Shown here: positions 14,990 to 19,682 of the stretch, in pieces
Position numbering within the stretch: the stretch's first letter is position 1
Layout: every line of letters begins with the position of its first letter
From: Porphyromonadaceae bacterium
Lineage (GTDB): Bacteria; Bacteroidota; Bacteroidia; Bacteroidales; Paludibacteraceae
Length of the DNA stretch: 19,682 nt
Direction of reading: 5' to 3'
Assembly (NCBI GenBank): GCA_905372135.1
Contig: CAJPNS010000024.1
Coordinates: 1-19,682, forward strand
Notes under the pieces: generated by a model
Seen by the model: the letters and a program-made list of their open reading frames with translations, nothing else
Told to the model about the DNA's origin: nothing
Databases searched by the model: none
Translations under genes and position numbers: made by a program

Positions 14990-16345
14990 TCATTTGTCGA
15001 TTTTGAGACTAATATATTTGTTGTAGGTTGCAAAGACATCTTTTACAAATCGCGATGTGTGCTGAGCACGGAAATATCCGAGTTTTACGACCTTGTCGTT
15101 GTAATACTTCGGTTTCGATTTTAGTAACAGATATTTTTCGATATTGCTCCACTTCTGAGGGTTGCTGCCATACTTACGAGCAAGTCTTATAGCGTCCCAT
15201 ATATGCCCTTGCCCTGCGTTGTATGCTGCTACGACAGTTTTTTTTCGTTCGACACTGTCGGTGATGAAATCAAACATTTTGTCGAGCGACGATATCAACT
15301 TCGTGGCGGCGGCGATATTGGCAGACGGCTCCAGAAAAGTAGAGTCGTTGAGTCCGTATTTTATACCCGTCCGACGCATAAGCTGCATTATGCCGATAGC
15401 ACCGTTTGCAGAGACAGTATTCGGATTGAAATGGCTCTCGTTGAATGCCATAGCAGCCAGAAATCGCCAATCCCAACCCAACACCTCGGCATTGACACGG
15501 AAAATAGAGTCGTAGGGCGATATATAGCCTTCAGATACTACGAGGTCGAAATAACTGCTGCGGCTCAGATATTTACTGCTGGTATACTTCAAATATTTCG
15601 AATTCGATATATCGGCATACCAAGCATTGATGGCACTATCGAGTTTCGGAGCATCTTTCCTCACTATCCACCCCTTAGGTAAAGGAATGGATATCAGCAT
15701 ACCTATATCGATATTATTGAAATATTTCTTACCGAGTTCGGCTACATCTTTGTCGGCTACGGTCAGTGGTATCTTGTTTTTCGATACACGATAGATAATT
15801 TGCTCTATATTAAGTGTATCGGAAATATATTTTATATTGATACCTCCTCCGATTTCGTCGTTCAGATGGCGGAGACGAGTACAATATTTCGTCTTGCGTT
15901 GTACGTATACCTCTTTGTCTATCAGCTGCATAATATTTCGTATCTGTCGATTCTTGCGAGGCTGTACGAGCACCACGGGCGACATCGTCTCTACGTTTGT
16001 AGCAAGAAATTCTTTACGTATCGATTTGGTTGTAGGCAGTTTATACGCTGCAAAGTCTGCCTCACCGTCTCGCAACATTTTTTTTAGTTGCTCTTCGGAA
16101 GTAGCTATGACGACGTGGAGTTCTACTCCAAGATAGTCGGCAAGGTTTTGAGCCAGAGCGAAGTCGAAACCCATCTCTTCGTCGCCCACAGTGTAGTAAC
16201 TGATAGCACTTTCGAGAGTTACGGCTCGCAGCTGTCCGCGTTTGATAATATCGTCTAAGTCACCGAAAAACTTTTGACTATTGCTTTTACAACCATCGAA
16301 TATCGACACGGCGACAGCAATAAGCACATAAACAATCCTTTTCAT
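14990..16345 (-). CDS. MltF-like membrane-bound lytic murein transglycosylase (lipoprotein)
   Basis: 451 residues. Signal sequence with Cys19 (VSIFDGCKS) suggests a lipoprotein. Residues about 35-255 form a periplasmic solute-binding (SBP_bac_3) domain (RGQLRAVTLESAISYYTVGD, MGFDFALAQNLADYLGVELH, DGEADFAAYKLP). Residues about 285-420 form a family 1 SLT domain with catalytic Glu303 in FNESHFNPN, GAIGIMQL (315-322) and AYNAG (374-378). This two-domain order is that of MltF, which cleaves the glycan strands of peptidoglycan to 1,6-anhydro ends; the binding domain senses cell-wall fragments in Pseudomonas MltF. It is 83 bp downstream of pgi and upstream of a BIG2 lipoprotein gene, same strand. 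A weak promoter-like pair (TTTG-N19-TACTTACG) lies in the pgi gap. Paralogues exist in Bacteroidales, so I give no symbol. Confidence 0.93.
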   Translation of the reverse strand: MKRIVYVLIAVAVSIFDGCKSNSQKFFGDLDDIIKRGQLRAVTLESAISYYTVGDEEMGFDFALAQNLADYLGVELHVVIATSEEQLKKMLRDGEADFAAYKLPTTKSIRKEFLATNVETMSPVVLVQPRKNRQIRNIMQLIDKEVYVQRKTKYCTRLRHLNDEIGGGINIKYISDTLNIEQIIYRVSKNKIPLTVADKDVAELGKKYFNNIDIGMLISIPLPKGWIVRKDAPKLDSAINAWYADISNSKYLKYTSSKYLSRSSYFDLVVSEGYISPYDSIFRVNAEVLGWDWRFLAAMAFNESHFNPNTVSANGAIGIMQLMRRTGIKYGLNDSTFLEPSANIAAATKLISSLDKMFDFITDSVERKKTVVAAYNAGQGHIWDAIRLARKYGSNPQKWSNIEKYLLLKSKPKYYNDKVVKLGYFRAQHTSRFVKDVFATYNKYISLKIDK

Positions 16346-16428
16346 AAGCTATCTGTTGATAATATTATCCGAATATAACGACCCATTATCGTAAGTAATC
16401 GTCGCTAAAAAACTTACAAACACATAAT

Positions 16429-17766
16429 CTATTTCAGCCTTTTACTTATAGCGTCATACTCAGCCTCGTAACCGGGTTTTTTGAGCAGAGCAAACATATT
16501 TTTCTTGTAAGCCTCTACTCCGGGCTGGTCGAAAGGATTGACTCCGAGCATATATCCGCTGATACCGCAAGCTTTCTCGAAGAAATATATGAGCTGCCCG
16601 AGACAACGTTCGTCGAGACGAGGTATCGTGATATTTATATTCGGTACTCCGCCATCGGTGTGTGCCAATACGGTACCCTCGTAAGCTTTTCGGTTGACGA
16701 AATCGATACGTTGTCCGGCCAAGAAATTGAGTCCGTCGAGGTCGGTCGGCTCTTCGCCGAGATATACCTCGTGCCGAGTGTTTTCGACATATATGAAAGT
16801 CTCGAACATCATCCTTACTCCCTCTTGCATATATTGCCCCATCGAGTGCAGGTCGGTCGTATAATCCACTGCGGCAGGGAATAAGCCCTTGTGCTCTTTT
16901 CCTTCGCTTTCGCCGTAGAGCTGCTTCCACCACTCCGCAAAATAGTGTAGCTTGGGGTTGAAATTGGCGAGAACCTCTACCTTTTTACCTTTTTCAAATA
17001 GCAGATACCTTGCTGCTGCATATTCGAGAGCGACATTCTTTCCCGAATCGAACGGAAGACACGATATATCCTGAGCCATCTCGAGAGCTCCATCGATCAG
17101 CTTGTCTATATCGAAGCCTTCTATAGCTATGGGCAATAGCCCTACGGGCGACAACACCGAATATCGTCCACCGATATTATCCTCGATTACATACGATTTG
17201 TAGCCGCAAGTATCGGCAAGAGTCTTGAGCGCACCTCGCTTTTTGTCGGTAATAGCCACGATAAGACGTCGTGCCGATTCTGTGCCCTGCTGCTCCTCGA
17301 GCTGACGGCGTAGCAGGCGAAACGCCAGCGCCGGCTCGGTAGTAGTACCCGACTTCGAGATGCAGATGATACCGAACTTACGATTTCTTAGAAAACTCTG
17401 GAGTTCAAACAAATAGTCTTCGCTCATATTGTGTCCGGCATAGAGGATAATCGGATGTTGGCGGTCTTTTTTGAGCATATCGAAAGGGTCGGAGAGAGCC
17501 TCTATCACTGCTCGGGCTCCAAGATAACTGCCACCGATACCGACCACCACCACTACATCACACTCCTTTTGCAGCAGGCGAGCTGTCTCGTTTATTTCGT
17601 CGATAGGCAATTCGGAACGTAGCATCGGCAGGCGTACCCAACCAAGAAAATCGCTGCCTTTACCTCCGCCATCGTATAATAAATTGTTGGCAGCCTCTGC
17701 TTTTCGTTTTATCTCGTCTGTAAACTTCACACCTGCGTGCGAAAAATCTATTTTTATATCGCCCAT
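16429..17766 (-). CDS. pgi: glucose-6-phosphate isomerase
   Basis: 445 residues, the compact bacterial form similar in length to that of Bacillus. Pgi interconverts glucose-6-phosphate and fructose-6-phosphate in the cytoplasm. Visible motifs: the sugar-phosphate-binding loop VGIGGSYLGARAV (75-87), SKSGTTTEP (137-145), the signature region with GESEGKEHKG holding catalytic Glu286, TTDLHSMGQY with His307, and QPGVEAYKKN with Lys421. It is transcribed away from miaB across a 180-bp region containing a promoter for each gene. The three downstream genes (MltF-like, BIG2 lipoprotein, small membrane protein) run the same way with short gaps, so some read-through is likely even though the roles seem unrelated. 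Confidence 0.98.
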   Translation of the reverse strand: MGDIKIDFSHAGVKFTDEIKRKAEAANNLLYDGGGKGSDFLGWVRLPMLRSELPIDEINETARLLQKECDVVVVVGIGGSYLGARAVIEALSDPFDMLKKDRQHPIILYAGHNMSEDYLFELQSFLRNRKFGIICISKSGTTTEPALAFRLLRRQLEEQQGTESARRLIVAITDKKRGALKTLADTCGYKSYVIEDNIGGRYSVLSPVGLLPIAIEGFDIDKLIDGALEMAQDISCLPFDSGKNVALEYAAARYLLFEKGKKVEVLANFNPKLHYFAEWWKQLYGESEGKEHKGLFPAAVDYTTDLHSMGQYMQEGVRMMFETFIYVENTRHEVYLGEEPTDLDGLNFLAGQRIDFVNRKAYEGTVLAHTDGGVPNINITIPRLDERCLGQLIYFFEKACGISGYMLGVNPFDQPGVEAYKKNMFALLKKPGYEAEYDAISKRLK

Positions 17767-17798
17767 ATCTTATATATTGATTTTTATAAATAATGTAG

Positions 17799-17829
17799 CA
17801 AAAGTAATAAATAGTTGCGACTTAGAAAA
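17799..17829 (-). promoter_or_regulatory. pgi promoter
   Basis: On the minus strand TTTT (17829-17826), a 19-bp spacer and TACTTTTG (17806-17799) match the Bacteroidetes consensus TTTG-N19-TAnnTTTG except for one base in the -33 box. The -7 box ends 32 bp before the pgi start. Confidence 0.65.
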
Positions 17830-17864
17830 ATCGATTGTCTTCGAGGCTCTACGTCTGAGGTTAG

Positions 17865-17894
17865 TTTACATTAGACAGAAAAGATATACCTTTG
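17865..17894 (+). promoter_or_regulatory. miaB promoter
   Basis: TTTA (17865-17868), 18 bp, then TACCTTTG (17887-17894). The -7 box is an exact TAnnTTTG; the -33 box has one mismatch and spacing is one short. It lies 52 bp before the miaB start and does not overlap the opposed pgi promoter. Confidence 0.55.
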
Positions 17895-17946
17895 CACGAA
17901 ATTTTACGTTTACCGTATAAATCATATTATCACAGCATATCGCCGA

Positions 17947-19317
17947 ATGACAAAGAAACTAAAAATAGAGACTTACGGATGCCAGATGAATGTAGCCGAT
18001 AGCGAAGTAGTGGCTGCTATAATGATGTCTGACGGTTATCGGTTGACAGACGACGAAAAAGACGCCGATACTATCATTGTAAATACCTGCTCCGTACGCG
18101 ATAACGCCGAACAGAGAGTAATATCGCGACTGCAATATTTCAATTCGCTACGTAAAAAAAACAAATCGCTCAATATAGGTGTAATTGGCTGTATGGCAGA
18201 GCGTATGCAAGGCGAACTTATCGAACAGCATAATATAGATTTCGTAGCCGGACCCGACTCGTACCTCGACCTGCCAAACCTCGTGGGTGCGGTAGAGAGA
18301 GGCGAAAAGGCGATAAACATAGAGCTATCGAAGACAGAGACTTACAAAGATGTTATGCCTGCCCGTATAGGCAAATCGATTCTCGGTTTTGTGTCTATTA
18401 TGCGTGGGTGCAATAAATTTTGTTCGTACTGCATAGTGCCGTATACTCGAGGCAGAGAGCGTAGTCGCGAAGTGCAGAGTATAGTTGGCGAGGTAAAGGA
18501 CTTGCAAGCAAGCGGTTACAAAGAGGTTACCCTTTTGGGACAGAACGTAGACTCGTATCTCTACAGAGACGAAAACGGCAATACGACCGACTTCTCGCAA
18601 CTGCTCGAAATAGTTGCCACCGCCGTACCCGATATGCGTATACGCTTTACGACATCGTACCCTAACGATATGACAGATAGCACGATAGAGACTATCGCCC
18701 GACACCCAAATATATGCCGCTACATACACCTCCCCGTACAGAGCGGAAGCGATAATATCCTCCGACTGATGAAACGTAAATATAACCGACAGCAGTACCT
18801 CGAGCGCATCGAAGCTATCAGGCGAATACTGCCCGAAGCATCTATCGGCACCGATATTTTCTGTGGATTCTCGAGCGAGTCGGAGCAAGACTTCGAAGAT
18901 ACTCTGTCGCTTATGCGTGAGGTACGTTTCGATATGGCGTTTATGTTCAAATATTCCGAACGACCGGGTACGTTCGCCGCCCGACATTTGCCCGACAACG
19001 TGTCGGAAGAGGTAAAGGTGGAGCGACTCAATAAAATCATCGCCCTGCAAAACAGCCTCAGCCTACAGAGCAATCTCGACGATATCGGCAAAACATTCGA
19101 AGTGCTCGTGGAGGGTTACTCCAAGCGTTCTCGCGACGACTTCTACGGACGCACATCGCAAAACAAGGTAGTGATATTCCCTAAGAACGGCACTAAAATC
19201 GGCGATTTCGTCGACGTAAAAATCACTAGAGTCACAGGAGCATCGCTCATAGGCGAGGTAACCGATAGGCAAAACACGCCCGATAGGACGGAGCCTGAAA
19301 AAATAACTACAATATAA
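17947..19317 (+). CDS. miaB: tRNA-2-methylthio-N6-(dimethylallyl)adenosine synthase MiaB
   Basis: 456 residues, usual length. MiaB is a radical-SAM methylthiotransferase that adds a methylthio group to i6A37 of tRNAs reading UNN codons. The N-terminal UPF0004 domain holds the auxiliary-cluster cysteines Cys12 (ETYGCQMN), Cys48 (VNTCSVR) and Cys82 (GVIGCMAER). The radical-SAM CxxxCxxC is Cys155, Cys159 and Cys162 in RGCNKFCSYCIVPYTRGRER, followed by LLGQNVDSY and the HLPVQSGSD segment. The C-terminal TRAM domain covers about 380-445 (VEGYSKRSRDDFYGRTSQNK). YTRGRERSR and the overall length favour MiaB over RimO and MtaB. It stands alone and is divergent from pgi. Its partner miaA is not in the window. 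Confidence 0.97.
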   Translation: MTKKLKIETYGCQMNVADSEVVAAIMMSDGYRLTDDEKDADTIIVNTCSVRDNAEQRVISRLQYFNSLRKKNKSLNIGVIGCMAERMQGELIEQHNIDFVAGPDSYLDLPNLVGAVERGEKAINIELSKTETYKDVMPARIGKSILGFVSIMRGCNKFCSYCIVPYTRGRERSREVQSIVGEVKDLQASGYKEVTLLGQNVDSYLYRDENGNTTDFSQLLEIVATAVPDMRIRFTTSYPNDMTDSTIETIARHPNICRYIHLPVQSGSDNILRLMKRKYNRQQYLERIEAIRRILPEASIGTDIFCGFSSESEQDFEDTLSLMREVRFDMAFMFKYSERPGTFAARHLPDNVSEEVKVERLNKIIALQNSLSLQSNLDDIGKTFEVLVEGYSKRSRDDFYGRTSQNKVVIFPKNGTKIGDFVDVKITRVTGASLIGEVTDRQNTPDRTEPEKITTI

Positions 19318-19372
19318 ATTGATATAAAAGGCTATCGACGATATATAAGACACACAATACTTACGCTCATAT

Positions 19373-19394
19373 TTATGGTACATACTAACCATAA
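19373..19394 (+). repeat. 7-bp inverted repeat downstream of miaB
   Basis: TTATGGT (19373-19379) and ACCATAA (19388-19394) are perfect inverse complements around an 8-base loop. It is 55 bp after the miaB stop and 15 bp before a TAACTTTG box. It could be a weak miaB terminator (downstream sequence is only moderately T-rich) or an operator over the -33 position of the following promoter. Confidence 0.4.
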
Positions 19395-19409
19395 TCTCAT
19401 ATAATTTTA

Positions 19410-19417
19410 TAACTTTG
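19410..19417 (+). promoter_or_regulatory. -7 promoter box of the leader at the right edge
   Basis: TAACTTTG matches TAnnTTTG exactly. There is no TTTG 19 bp upstream, where the right arm of an inverted repeat lies instead. If used, the transcript would have a leader of about 260 nt before the next gene. Confidence 0.4.
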
Positions 19418-19628
19418 TAATCAGGAAATATAAAAATAGAGACACACCTAAATATCAAATACGCTTTTTCACTTACAGTTTTTATGGAGTATAAAAGGTA
19501 AAGTATTAACTAAAAAACACGAGTAATTTTTCCGTACAACTACAACAATCAAGACCTACACCTAACTTTACCAAAGAAACAAACACTCATTAAAGTTATT
19601 TTAAGTCTTTGTTTATAATACAGAAATC

Positions 19629-19670
19629 ATGAGTTTAGAAAAAAACAATACCAAGAATATGAAAAAATAG
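19629..19670 (+). CDS. possible 13-codon upstream ORF / leader peptide
   Basis: ATG to TAG encodes MSLEKNNTKNMKK. The stop is followed immediately by AAAAGGAGGA, so ribosomes ending here would sit on the Shine-Dalgarno sequence of the next gene. No residue run (such as repeated Trp or His) suggests classical attenuation. It may be chance in A-rich DNA; it is listed because of its position. Confidence 0.22.
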   Translation: MSLEKNNTKNMKK

Positions 19671-19680
19671 AAAAGGAGGA
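19671..19680 (+). promoter_or_regulatory. strong Shine-Dalgarno sequence for an off-window gene
   Basis: AAAAGGAGGA contains the full anti-SD complement GGAGG and would place a start codon a few bases past the right edge. Most genes in this window lack any such site, as expected for Bacteroidota, where strong SDs are rare and reported mainly before particular genes such as rpsU. The gene itself is not visible. Confidence 0.55.
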
Positions 19681-19682
19681 TA

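Larger units (their letters stand above)
19318..19682 (+). other. gene-free region: leader of an off-window gene
   Basis: These 365 bases contain no credible long reading frame. From left to right: an inverted repeat (19373-19394), a promoter-like TAACTTTG box (19410-19417), about 200 A+T-rich bases with short complementary words (AACTTTA near 19564 and TAAAGTT near 19593) that could fold, a 13-codon ORF (19629-19670) and AAAAGGAGGA (19671-19680). This reads as a long 5' leader of a plus-strand gene beginning just past the window. Confidence 0.5.

Noticed and set aside
15203..15682. 159-codon plus-strand frame opposite the MltF-like gene
   Set aside because: Antisense to the catalytic SLT domain region; no motif in the translation.
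16390..16420. Promoter-like TTTG-N19-TACTTACG before the MltF-like gene
   Set aside because: Spacing is ideal but the -7 box has two mismatches in its conserved bases; not strong enough to list as a promoter.
16460..16933. 157-codon minus-strand frame in another register inside pgi
   Set aside because: Arg-rich out-of-frame reading of the pgi 3' half; pgi itself has all catalytic motifs intact, so no frameshift is implied.
18325..19050. 241-codon open frame antisense to miaB
   Set aside because: It lies wholly inside the strongly supported miaB gene, its protein shows no family motif and is rich in Arg, His and Tyr as expected from reverse reading. Codon bias against stops explains it.

Overview
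The window is chromosomal DNA from a member of the Bacteroidota, most likely order Bacteroidales. Four things support this: a batC-batD-batE aerotolerance cluster, EF-Tu flanked by tRNA-Thr and tRNA-Trp followed by secE and nusG, several intergenic TAnnTTTG promoter boxes (the best with TTTG 19 bp upstream), and the near absence of Shine-Dalgarno sequences before most genes. The DNA is A+T-rich with heavy use of ATA, TCG and CGA codons. I cannot name the genus.

Layout. (1) 1-2765, plus strand: the 3' end of batC, then batD and batE, an envelope complex linked to oxygen tolerance. (2) 2797-5755, minus strand: a probable envelope operon, read as a GT2 glycosyltransferase, lpxD (lipid A) and a FemAB/GNAT-like transferase. 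(3) 5857-6342, minus: ribH (riboflavin). (4) 6530-8802, minus: a translation/transcription operon, tRNA-Thr, tuf, tRNA-Trp, secE, nusG, driven by a near-perfect Bacteroidetes promoter. A stem-loop with a competing fold lies between tuf and tRNA-Trp. (5) 8991-10073, minus: prfA (RF1). (6) 10194-13218, plus: a Ste24-like M48 membrane protease and SppA, divergent from prfA across a palindrome lying midway between two promoter boxes. (7) 13227-17766, minus: pgi, an MltF-like lytic transglycosylase lipoprotein, an Ig-like (BIG2) lipoprotein and a small membrane-anchored protein of unknown function. (8) 17947-19317, plus: miaB. (9) 19318-19682: a gene-free stretch with a promoter box, a tiny upstream ORF and a strong Shine-Dalgarno sequence at the very edge, evidently the leader of a gene just outside the window.

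Most of the content is housekeeping and envelope biogenesis. I see no transposase, phage gene, CRISPR array, toxin-antitoxin pair or defence locus. The points worth a second look are regulatory (the tuf/tRNA-Trp alternative hairpins, the prfA/M48 divergent dyad, the strong SD leader at the right edge), a break in conserved gene order after nusG, and two uncharacterised envelope proteins downstream of the MltF-like enzyme.
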